A DNA stretch of 12,464 nucleotides from Minisyncoccota bacterium (GTDB lineage Bacteria; Patescibacteriota; Microgenomatia; Levybacterales; UBA12049). Position 1 is the stretch's first letter, and each line of letters starts with the position of its first letter. Of the stretch, positions 5,210 through 12,263 are shown one piece after another. Made by a program: the position numbers and the translations under genes. The notes under the pieces are model-generated. The model was not told the origin of the DNA, searched no databases, and saw only the letters and a program-made list of their open reading frames with translations. The stretch is taken from NCBI GenBank assembly GCA_025449795.1, contig JANWIQ010000025.1, positions 1-12,464 on the forward strand, written 5' to 3'.

Positions 5210-7615
5210 ATGGTTAATCGAGAAAAAAAATTAATTTTGTGGTTGGATGAAATTGGCAAGCAAGACGTCAATTTAGTCGGCGGCAAAAATGCTAACCTCG
5301 GTGAGTTGTATCAACACCTCGTCAATGCCACCAACACCGCATTCCCCCAGGAAAAAATTCAAGTTCCTTTTGGATTTGCTATTACAACCTATGCGTATAC
5401 CTATTTTTTGCATGAAAATGCTATCCACAAGAAAATTAATGAAATTATCGGTGGGCTTAATACAAGAAATCTCTCAGCACTCACGAAAGCAAGTCAACAA
5501 ATTCAACGGCTTATTGTTTCTTCGCAACTTCCCAACGATTTGGAAGAGGAAATTATTGCTGCATATGCAAAGTTGGCAAAAGAATATAACGTAAGCCCCG
5601 ATATGCTTGATGTGGCTGTACGGTCATCTGCAACCTCAGAAGACTTGGTAAATGCCTCTTTTGCAGGTCAACAAGAATCGTATCTCAATGTCCAAGGCAA
5701 AACCGCTCTTTTGTTGCATGTAAAAAAAGCATTTGCTTCTCTTTTTACGCCTCGGGCAATTTCCTATCGTACCGACCAAAAATTCAACCAAAAAAATATT
5801 GCACTTTCCGTTACCGTCCAAAAAATGGCAAGAAGTGATAGAGGGGTAAGTGGGGTTATGTTTACCCTCGATACAGAAACTGGCTTTAGAAATGCGGTGC
5901 TTATCAACGCGTCGTACGGACTGGGAGAATATATTGTGAAAGGCATTGTGACACCGGATGAATATATGGTATTTAAGCCTACCCTGGCAAAAGGTTTTCC
6001 TGCAATTATCAATAAAAAATTGGGTGACAAAAGGAAAAAATTGGTATATGGGGGAAATGGGCAAGCAACCAAAAATGCTGTGGTAAGTAAAAAAGAGTGG
6101 TCTACTTTTGCGCTTTCCGACGAGCAGATATTACAACTCGCTCGTTGGGGCTATATGATAGAACAGCATTACCAAAAACCCATGGACATTGAATGGGCAT
6201 ACGACGCTACCACCAAGCAACTATTTATCGTCCAAGCGCGTCCGGAGACAGTAGAGGCAACAAAGTCTGCTGCTTTCATGGAAGAATACGTGTTGGAGCA
6301 GACCGGAAAAATACTTACGCAGGGCACAGCGGTTGGGGCAAAAATTGGACAGGGAAAAGCACACATTATTCATAGTACTGCCAATCTTGCCGAATTTAAA
6401 AAAGGAGAAGTCCTTGTTACGGAGATTACCGATCCAGACTGGGAACCGGTCATGAAAATGGCAAGTGCCATTGTTACCAATGCAGGAGGCAGAACGTCTC
6501 ATGCGGCAATTGTATCCCGAGAATTGGGCATTCCTGCTGTAGTGGGGTGTGGAAATGCAACAAAAGTAATACCAACAGGCAAACCTATTACCGTAAGTTG
6601 TGCAGAAGGCGAAACAGGAGTTGTCTATGCTGGCGTATTAAAATTTCATCGAAGTACAACTGATTTGACTAACTTTACCCTACCCAAAACCCAAATAAAA
6701 ATGATTATTGCCAACCCTGCGCTTGCATTCCGCTATAGCCAAATTCCCAACAACGGCGTGGGACTTATGCGTGAGGAATTTATTATTTCCAACTTTATCA
6801 AGGTGCACCCAAATGCACTCATTCAATACAATACACTAAAAAACAAACAACTAAAAAAACAAATTGACGAAATTACCAACGGCTATACGGATAGACTAAC
6901 GTTTTACATCGAAAAACTTGCCTATGGTATTGGCATGATTACCGCTGCATTTTATCCCCACGATGTATTGCTTCGATTTAGTGATTTTAAATCCAATGAA
7001 TATGCCGGTCTTATTGGAGGGAGTGAATTTGAGCCAAAAGAAGAAAATCCTATGATGGGCTGGCGTGGAGCAAGTAGATACTATGATAAAAATTTTCAGG
7101 AAGCGTTTACCCTGGAATGCAAAGCAGTAAAAATAGTCCGTGAGAAAATGGGACTCACCAATTTACAGGTTATGGTCCCCTTCTGCAGAACTCCTGAGGA
7201 GGGAAAGAAAGTACGAGCATTACTACAACAGCAAGGACTCACAGACGTACAAGTTTGGGTAATGGCGGAAATTCCTGCAAATATTTTACAGGCAGATGAA
7301 TTTGCCGAAATTTTTGATGGATTTTCCATTGGGTCCAACGACCTTACGCAATTGACACTGGGCTTGGATAGAGACTCCAAACTCATTGCCCACATTGGCA
7401 ATGAAAAAAATCCTTCGGTGATGCGACTTATCCACGAGCTCATCACAAAAGCACATCAAAAAGGACTAAAAGTCGGAATTTGTGGTCAAGGACCATCGGA
7501 TTTTCCTGATTTTGCAAAATTTTTAGTGGAAGAAGGGATCGACTCCATGTCACTTTCCCCTGATGCGGTTATCAAAACAGCACTTATGGTAAAGTCAGTT
7601 GAGGAAAAAGTATGA
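5210..7615 (+). CDS. ppsA: Phosphoenolpyruvate synthase (pyruvate, water dikinase)
   Basis: It converts pyruvate, ATP and water to PEP, AMP and phosphate. From ATG 5210 the protein is 801 residues, close to the usual PpsA size. Domain order is standard: an N-terminal nucleotide-binding domain (LVGGKNANLGEL near 22-33; VRSSATSEDL near 137-146; QARPET near 342-347), the swivelling phosphohistidine domain with GGRTSHAAIVSRELGIPAVVG and H431, and a C-terminal TIM barrel with LMREEF, RFSDFKSNEY, ENPMMGWRG, GSNDLTQLTLGLDRD and GICGQGPSD, the last holding the active-site cysteine (C758). A longer reading from ATG 5171 has an AGGA six bases upstream and would couple to ppcA, but it overlaps the -10 box of a consensus promoter and lengthens the usual N-terminus. 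The 3' end overlaps the aminotransferase by ATGA. It supplies PEP to PpcA. Confidence 0.94.
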   Translation: MVNREKKLILWLDEIGKQDVNLVGGKNANLGELYQHLVNATNTAFPQEKIQVPFGFAITTYAYTYFLHENAIHKKINEIIGGLNTRNLSALTKASQQIQRLIVSSQLPNDLEEEIIAAYAKLAKEYNVSPDMLDVAVRSSATSEDLVNASFAGQQESYLNVQGKTALLLHVKKAFASLFTPRAISYRTDQKFNQKNIALSVTVQKMARSDRGVSGVMFTLDTETGFRNAVLINASYGLGEYIVKGIVTPDEYMVFKPTLAKGFPAIINKKLGDKRKKLVYGGNGQATKNAVVSKKEWSTFALSDEQILQLARWGYMIEQHYQKPMDIEWAYDATTKQLFIVQARPETVEATKSAAFMEEYVLEQTGKILTQGTAVGAKIGQGKAHIIHSTANLAEFKKGEVLVTEITDPDWEPVMKMASAIVTNAGGRTSHAAIVSRELGIPAVVGCGNATKVIPTGKPITVSCAEGETGVVYAGVLKFHRSTTDLTNFTLPKTQIKMIIANPALAFRYSQIPNNGVGLMREEFIISNFIKVHPNALIQYNTLKNKQLKKQIDEITNGYTDRLTFYIEKLAYGIGMITAAFYPHDVLLRFSDFKSNEYAGLIGGSEFEPKEENPMMGWRGASRYYDKNFQEAFTLECKAVKIVREKMGLTNLQVMVPFCRTPEEGKKVRALLQQQGLTDVQVWVMAEIPANILQADEFAEIFDGFSIGSNDLTQLTLGLDRDSKLIAHIGNEKNPSVMRLIHELITKAHQKGLKVGICGQGPSDFPDFAKFLVEEGIDSMSLSPDAVIKTALMVKSVEEKV
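7601..7604 (+). promoter_or_regulatory. Shine-Dalgarno site for the aminotransferase
   Basis: GAGG within GAGGAAAA, seven bases before ATG 7612, inside the last codons of ppsA. With the ATGA overlap it points to translational coupling to ppsA. Confidence 0.6.
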
Positions 7616-8826
7616 AACACATTTCCATATCCAACAGAGCCTTATCTGCTCCGCCCTCACCGGTAAGAAAACTCGTCCCATTTGCCGATATGGCAAAGTC
7701 GAAAGGTCTTACTGTCTATCATATTAATATTGGCGATCCTGATTTTCCGATGCCGAAGGAAATTCAGCAAACTCTTCAGGATGTTACTCGTAATCTCGTC
7801 AGAATTCCTTATGCAAATTCCAAAGGGCTACAAAGTACCCTTGCAGGCTGGAAAAAGTATTATCATGACGTTGGCATCGAATTATCAACTGATGATATAT
7901 TGATTACCCAAGGTGGCAGTGAAGCGCTCATTCTTTCTGCGGCGATTACCATGGATCCTGGTGATGAATTTATCGTCTTTGAACCCTTTTATGCGAACTA
8001 CAATTCTTTTGGAAATCTCGTGAGCGCACGCGCAGTCCCAGTCCAACTAGATGGAGAAAATGGCTACCACTTACCAAGTGACGAGGAAATTCGCAAAGCC
8101 ATTACTCCCAAAACAAAAGCAATCTTTTTTACCAACCCCAACAACCCAACGGGTACTGTCTTTACCAAAGAGGAAGTACGGCGCATAGTAGACCTTGCCC
8201 TGTCCAACAACTTATTTTTGGTGAGTGATGAAACATATCGTGGTATTTGTTTTGACTCAGTAAAGATGGTAAGCGTTATGGATGTTGCAAGTGAAAAAGA
8301 AAAGCAACAAATCATCCTTACCGATAGCGTGTCAAAACGACTGAATGCATGCGGCACTCGCATTGGGGTAATTATCTCCAAAAATGCCGAAGTTATGGAT
8401 GCAGCATTTCGTTTTGCACAAGGAAGGTTATCCGTAGGATATATTGACCAGGAGATAGTGGCGCCTATTCTTCATGATTCACTCGGATATCTCTCCTGGC
8501 TTACCAACCAATACGAGAGCAGGCGGAATGCCTTTCTTACTGAGTTAGAAAACCAACTGCACATTTCCATTCACAAGCCAGAAGGTGCTTTTTATACCAT
8601 GCTGCAATTGCCAATAGAAAATGCAGAGGATTTTGCCAAATGGTTACTGACGGATTTTTCAGATAATAATGAAACGGTTATGGTTGCCCCAGGCAGTGGA
8701 TTTTATGCAACACCCGGAAAGGGAATGCGGGAAGTACGCGTGGCCTACGTCCTAGATGAAAAAAAACTACAACGGGCAGCGCAGCTGCTTGCTTTGGGTC
8801 TGAAAGCATATCAAAAATCAAAATAA
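7612..8826 (+). CDS. PLP-dependent class I/II aminotransferase, probably aspartate aminotransferase
   Basis: A fold-type I aminotransferase of 404 residues. PLP-site features in order are the GGSEAL phosphate-binding turn (101-106), NPNNPTG (175-181, the conserved N), D207 and Y209 in VSDETYRG, the Schiff-base lysine K242 in DSVSKRLNACGTRIG, and R376 in REVRVAYV, the residue that binds the substrate alpha-carboxylate. The N-terminal SPVRKLVPFADMAKSKG and the K-R-x-x-A-C-G-x-R-I-G motif match a subgroup usually annotated as aspartate aminotransferase. Because it is fused by ATGA overlap to ppsA and follows ppcA, the likely reaction is oxaloacetate plus glutamate giving aspartate plus 2-oxoglutarate. 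Alanine or aromatic amino acid specificity cannot be excluded by eye, so I give no symbol. No terminator hairpin follows; the 88-bp gap is AT-rich and ends in the glnA promoter. Confidence 0.9.
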   Translation: MKHISISNRALSAPPSPVRKLVPFADMAKSKGLTVYHINIGDPDFPMPKEIQQTLQDVTRNLVRIPYANSKGLQSTLAGWKKYYHDVGIELSTDDILITQGGSEALILSAAITMDPGDEFIVFEPFYANYNSFGNLVSARAVPVQLDGENGYHLPSDEEIRKAITPKTKAIFFTNPNNPTGTVFTKEEVRRIVDLALSNNLFLVSDETYRGICFDSVKMVSVMDVASEKEKQQIILTDSVSKRLNACGTRIGVIISKNAEVMDAAFRFAQGRLSVGYIDQEIVAPILHDSLGYLSWLTNQYESRRNAFLTELENQLHISIHKPEGAFYTMLQLPIENAEDFAKWLLTDFSDNNETVMVAPGSGFYATPGKGMREVRVAYVLDEKKLQRAAQLLALGLKAYQKSK

Positions 8827-8879
8827 GTATATCTTCTTTTGGAAATAATATAATTCTTTTCTTTTTTATAATTAACCTC

Positions 8880-8908
8880 TTGACAACTATTATTTTTCTG
8901 CTTATAGT
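8880..8908 (+). promoter_or_regulatory. Sigma70-type promoter for glnA, leaderless arrangement
   Basis: TTGACA (8880-8885), a 17-bp spacer and TATAGT (8903-8908). The ATG of glnA begins at 8915, the seventh base after the -10 box, exactly where transcription normally starts. The mRNA would therefore begin at or within a base or two of the start codon. No Shine-Dalgarno sequence is possible on such a transcript. Confidence 0.8.
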
Positions 8909-8914
8909 AATGCT

Positions 8915-10351
8915 ATGGACAACACAGTACCACTACGAAACTTCTTAGAAATTTCCTACGACGAGCTCGAAGAGCTCAACCTCAAAGCAAAAGAAAAAGC
9001 AGTCACCTCAACACCGAAAGCATTGGAGAAAGAATACCTTACGTATTTGGAAAAAGAAAAACGCATTAAGGCAGTCACCCTTTGTTTTACTGATATCGAA
9101 GGACGATTTCATATGCTTGATTATGATAAGAAGTTTCTTTTGGCATCCTCAGACAATCTTACCTTCGATGGCTCCTCTATCCGGGGCTTTACTGCGCAAA
9201 GTGAATCTGATTTACGTCTCAATATAGACTGGGCAAGCTTTATGTGGCTGCCCTCAGACCTTTTTGGACCAGGAAAAGTCATTATGTTTGCGAATGTGTT
9301 GGGACGTGACAAGAAACAATATACATCAGATTTTCGTGGACTCTTGCAAAAGTATGCAGAAAATCTAAAAACAAAAGAAGGTATTACTGCCTATGCTGCA
9401 ACAGAGACTGAAGGATTTCTTGTGGAAGGCGTCAATGCAGAGCAAGCATATGACGAAAAAACAGGCTTTACGCTTATTTCTACCGGTGGCTACTACCATT
9501 CACTCCCCATGGACAAACTTAGACAATTTATTGACTTCTGCGCAGAGGCACAGCGTGCCATGGGATTTAAGAATGAAAAAGACCATCCAGAAGTTGCTCC
9601 AAGCCAATTTGAAATTAATTATTCCTATACCGATATTGTCCGCGCTGCCGACCAAATTCAGTTATACAAATTAGTATGTCGGCAAGTTGCAGCAAAAATG
9701 GGGATGACAGCAACCTTTCTTCCCAAACCGGTCATGGGCATTAACGGCAGCGGTATGCATACCAATTTTTCTCTTGCAAAAAATGGGAAAAATATTTTTT
9801 ATGACAAGTCCGGGAAGGAAGGCTTGTCCAAAACAGCATGGGATTTTGTTTCCAGACTTCTTAACCATGCACCAGAAATCTGCCTTGTCATTAACTCGAG
9901 TGTCAATGCCTACAGGCGGCTTGACCCGCATTTCGAAGCACCTAACCAAATAAAGGTATCCCCTATCGATAGGGGAGCCATGATACGCATTCCTGTTGGC
10001 AATGAAAGGACAGCACGGATAGAAGTACGCTCTGTCGCCCCGGATACCAACCCATATTTATGGTTTTACACATTACTAAAGACTGGGCTTACCGGGGACA
10101 AGCTTACCCGAGACGAAGGAAAAAGAGATAGGCTTCGATTCTTGCCAAGCACGATTTATGACGCGCTACGCCTTTTTAAATCGAGTGATTTTATTGGAAA
10201 ATTACTTGGGGAAGAAAATAAAGAAAAATTTGCATCCTTTAAACAATTAGCTGCAGATAGAAGTCCGAAGGATTTAGGCACAAAGGTAAAAAATTCAGAG
10301 GTTACCTACCACCATGAAGTAACCAACCAGGCTTTGTGGAACGCATTCTAA
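8915..10351 (+). CDS. glnA: Glutamine synthetase
   Basis: It makes glutamine from glutamate, ammonia and ATP; the cytoplasmic enzyme is a dodecamer in this family. Visible marks are FDGSSIRGF (84-92) in the beta-grasp domain that completes the neighbouring active site, E-T-E at 164-166 for metal binding, PSQFEINYSYTD (229-240), INGSGMHTNFSL (276-287, the GSGMH metal/ATP site), an arginine-rich substrate segment (RRLDPHFEAPN, then IRIPVGNERTARIEVRS), and a final DTNPYLWF. At 478 residues it is slightly long: FDGSS lies some 30 residues further in than in typical bacterial GlnA because of an N-terminal extension. The region after residue 392 lacks the usual NLYDLPP segment whose tyrosine is adenylylated in enteric enzymes. 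The start is ATG 8915, since no other ATG occurs before the conserved core. Transcription is likely leaderless, and a terminator follows. Confidence 0.93.
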   Translation: MDNTVPLRNFLEISYDELEELNLKAKEKAVTSTPKALEKEYLTYLEKEKRIKAVTLCFTDIEGRFHMLDYDKKFLLASSDNLTFDGSSIRGFTAQSESDLRLNIDWASFMWLPSDLFGPGKVIMFANVLGRDKKQYTSDFRGLLQKYAENLKTKEGITAYAATETEGFLVEGVNAEQAYDEKTGFTLISTGGYYHSLPMDKLRQFIDFCAEAQRAMGFKNEKDHPEVAPSQFEINYSYTDIVRAADQIQLYKLVCRQVAAKMGMTATFLPKPVMGINGSGMHTNFSLAKNGKNIFYDKSGKEGLSKTAWDFVSRLLNHAPEICLVINSSVNAYRRLDPHFEAPNQIKVSPIDRGAMIRIPVGNERTARIEVRSVAPDTNPYLWFYTLLKTGLTGDKLTRDEGKRDRLRFLPSTIYDALRLFKSSDFIGKLLGEENKEKFASFKQLAADRSPKDLGTKVKNSEVTYHHEVTNQALWNAF

Positions 10352-10421
10352 AGTTATATGAAATACTTCGCGCACAATCAACGAAACACCACATAACGGG
10401 AGGTTGTGTTGTAGAACAGAC

Positions 10422-10444
10422 GTCCCGCAAAAGCGGGACTTTTT
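10422..10444 (+). terminator. Intrinsic terminator after glnA
   Basis: GTCCCGC (10422-10428), an AAAA loop, GCGGGAC (10433-10439) and a run of five T (10440-10444). It is the clearest rho-independent terminator in the window, 71 bp after the glnA stop. Its T-tract runs directly into the -35 area of the gatC promoter. Confidence 0.9.
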
Positions 10445-10470
10445 GATGGAATAAAGAGATAGTATATAAT
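10443..10470 (+). promoter_or_regulatory. Promoter for gatCAB, leaderless arrangement
   Basis: A perfect -10 box TATAAT (10465-10470) is followed, seven bases from its end, by the gatC ATG at 10477. The -35 is weaker: TTGATG at 10443-10448 with a 16-bp spacer (or TTTGAT with 17). The geometry matches the glnA promoter and implies an mRNA that begins at the start codon. Confidence 0.72.
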
Positions 10471-10476
10471 ACTGTT

Positions 10477-10779
10477 ATGGCAGATATAAAAATTAATGCA
10501 AAAAAGGTCGCAAAATTAGCAAAGCTTTTTATTACTGATGAAGAAGAAAAAATGTTGGATACACAGCTTGAGGCAACAATTAACCATGTAAAAAGTTTGG
10601 ATGACATCAATACTGACCATATTGTAGGCACGAATGAGGTGACAGATTTAAAAAATGTTGCAAGAGAAGATGAGGTGAGACCTTCTCTCTCCCAAGCAGA
10701 CGCGTTAAAAAACGCCAAAAAAACGTACAATGGATTTTTTGTTGTACCAGTTATCATTGAAGAAGCCATCGAACAATAA
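10477..10779 (+). CDS. gatC: Asp/Glu-tRNA amidotransferase subunit C
   Basis: This 100-residue protein is the small subunit that wraps around and stabilises the GatA-GatB complex. The match to GatC is clear: an N-terminal VAKLAKLFITDEEEKML helix, a central LDDINTDHI turn, LKNVAREDEVRPSLSQADALKNA (the conserved R-E-D-x-V-R-P-S-L core near 64-72) and a C-terminal G-F-F-V-V-P-V-I-I-E strand. The start follows a consensus -10 box by seven bases, and no ribosome-binding site exists. It is first in gatC-gatA-gatB; the 28-bp gap to gatA is AT-rich. Confidence 0.95.
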   Translation: MADIKINAKKVAKLAKLFITDEEEKMLDTQLEATINHVKSLDDINTDHIVGTNEVTDLKNVAREDEVRPSLSQADALKNAKKTYNGFFVVPVIIEEAIEQ

Positions 10780-10807
10780 TCCAATAAACAAATATACAAA
10801 TAAACGA

Positions 10808-12232
10808 ATGACAATAGATTTGCACAGTTTAACTATTACCTCGGCGAAAAAAGCTTTAAAAGAAAAGAAATTTTCTGTGGTTGAATTAACAAAAGCATAT
10901 TTAGAAAAAATTAAAATTCTAGAACCAAAATTAAACTCCTTTGTGACCGTGACTGAGGAGCGAGCACTAGCTGACGCAAGAAAGGCAGATGAGTTACTAG
11001 CTCAAGGAGAAACCAAACCTTTACTAGGACTCCCCTTTTCTGTAAAAGACAACTTTTCAACCATGGGAATACGTACCACTGCATCTGCAAAGGTGTTAGA
11101 CGATTATGTTGCCCCTTATAATGCAACTGTTTCGCAAAAACTTATTGACGCTGGCATTGTTTTGCTTGGGAAAACCAATATGGATGCATGGGCACACGGC
11201 TCTTCCACAGAAACCTCAGACTATGGCCCAAGTAGAAATCCATGGGATACCCACAGGCTTCCTGGTGGTTCTTCGGGAGGCGCTGCCTCTTCTCTGGCAG
11301 CTTCAGAGTGTCTTGCTGCAATCGGTTCAGAAACAGCAGGATCTGTGAGAGGACCTGCAAGCTGGTGTGGGTTAGTAGGATTCAAGCCTACCTACGGACG
11401 GGTAAGTAGATACGGCGTCATTGCAATGGCTTCCTCAACAGATAGTCCTGGCCCTATTACAAAAACAGTCGAAGATGCAGCACTGGTGTTGGAGGTATTA
11501 GCTGGCCATGATCCTATGGATGCGACAAGTTCTACGAAAGAGATAAAACCATACGCGAAACGTATGAAAGAACTGACAAAACCTATGACAATAGGCATTT
11601 CAGATGATTACTTTACCGGGGTAGACAAAGAGGTTGTCGCAAAAGTAGAAGAGGGAATAAAAGTTCTGGAGAAAAAAGGCCACAAAATCAAAAAAATTAA
11701 TCTTTTCGAACCAAAATATGCAATAGACGTATATACCATCTTGCAGCGGTCTGAAGTTTCTTCCAACTTAGGAAGAATGGACGGCATACGCTTTGGCAAT
11801 GAGAGAACGTTTTTTGGCGAAGAAGCAAAAAGGAGAATTATGCTTGGCACATATGCGCTTTCCAGCGGCTATTATGACGCTTTTTACCGGAAAGCACAGA
11901 AGGTAAGGACTATTATCATACAAGACTTTGAAAAAGCATTTACCGAGGTAGACGTTATTCTTGGACCAACACTTCCCGCAACCGCTCCAAAAGTTGGAGA
12001 GACAAAAAATAATCCGATGTATGGAGAGGTGATGGATGTACTTACTGAGCCATCTTCCATCGCAGGACTCTGCGGCATTAATGTTCCAGTTGGGTTTTCC
12101 AGTAACCGCCTTCCTATAGGCATGCAGATTATTGGCCCGCAATTTGGCGAAGAGACAATTCTTGCCATGGCCTATCAATATGAACAAGAAACAGAATTTT
12201 GGAAGGAGAAGCCTAATTTACAATTTGATTAA
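10808..12232 (+). CDS. gatA: Asp/Glu-tRNA amidotransferase subunit A (glutaminase)
   Basis: The amidase-signature subunit (474 residues) releases ammonia from glutamine for transfer, through GatB, onto Glu-tRNA(Gln) and/or Asp-tRNA(Asn). The Ser-cisSer-Lys triad is present: K80 in LPFSVKDNF, S155 in PGGSSGGAA and S179 in GSETAGSVRGPAS. FKPTYGRVSRYGVIAMASS (192-210) is the usual core, although the signature reads SETAGSVRG where many GatA have SDTGGSIRQ. The C-terminal PVGFSSNRLPIGMQIIGPQFGE is typical. I chose ATG 10808 because TIDLHSLTITSAKKALKEKKFSVVELTKAYL aligns with the family start; the upstream ATG at 10730 would run 50 bases into gatC and add an AT-repeat-encoded tail. No Shine-Dalgarno sequence is seen. 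Glutamine from GlnA, encoded just upstream, is its substrate. Confidence 0.95.
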   Translation: MTIDLHSLTITSAKKALKEKKFSVVELTKAYLEKIKILEPKLNSFVTVTEERALADARKADELLAQGETKPLLGLPFSVKDNFSTMGIRTTASAKVLDDYVAPYNATVSQKLIDAGIVLLGKTNMDAWAHGSSTETSDYGPSRNPWDTHRLPGGSSGGAASSLAASECLAAIGSETAGSVRGPASWCGLVGFKPTYGRVSRYGVIAMASSTDSPGPITKTVEDAALVLEVLAGHDPMDATSSTKEIKPYAKRMKELTKPMTIGISDDYFTGVDKEVVAKVEEGIKVLEKKGHKIKKINLFEPKYAIDVYTILQRSEVSSNLGRMDGIRFGNERTFFGEEAKRRIMLGTYALSSGYYDAFYRKAQKVRTIIIQDFEKAFTEVDVILGPTLPATAPKVGETKNNPMYGEVMDVLTEPSSIAGLCGINVPVGFSSNRLPIGMQIIGPQFGEETILAMAYQYEQETEFWKEKPNLQFD

Positions 12233-12263
12233 AAATTAAGAATTAAAAATTTAAAATTAAAAT
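12233..12263. repeat. AT-only repeat between gatA and gatB
   Basis: The 31-bp gap consists of AATTAA, AATTAAAA and TTTAAAATTAAAA words with a single G. It resembles the low-complexity spacers elsewhere in the window and contains no ribosome-binding site for gatB. Confidence 0.4.

Noticed and set aside
5636..6072. Antisense open frames of 100-140 codons, here opposite ppsA and also opposite glnA, gatA and gatD
   Set aside because: They lie wholly opposite well-conserved coding regions, show no domain-like sequence and have no promoter or ribosome site; they are shadows of codon use.
10388..10428. Alternative pairing of CGGGA (10397-10401) with TCCCG (10423-10427) as an antiterminator for the glnA terminator
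   Set aside because: It is only five pairs against a seven-pair GC-rich terminator stem and lies after the gene, where antitermination would have no evident target except read-through to gatC.
10730..10807. ATG at 10730 as the start of gatA
   Set aside because: It would overlap gatC by 50 bases and add a tail encoded by AT-repeat sequence; ATG 10808 matches the GatA N-terminus.
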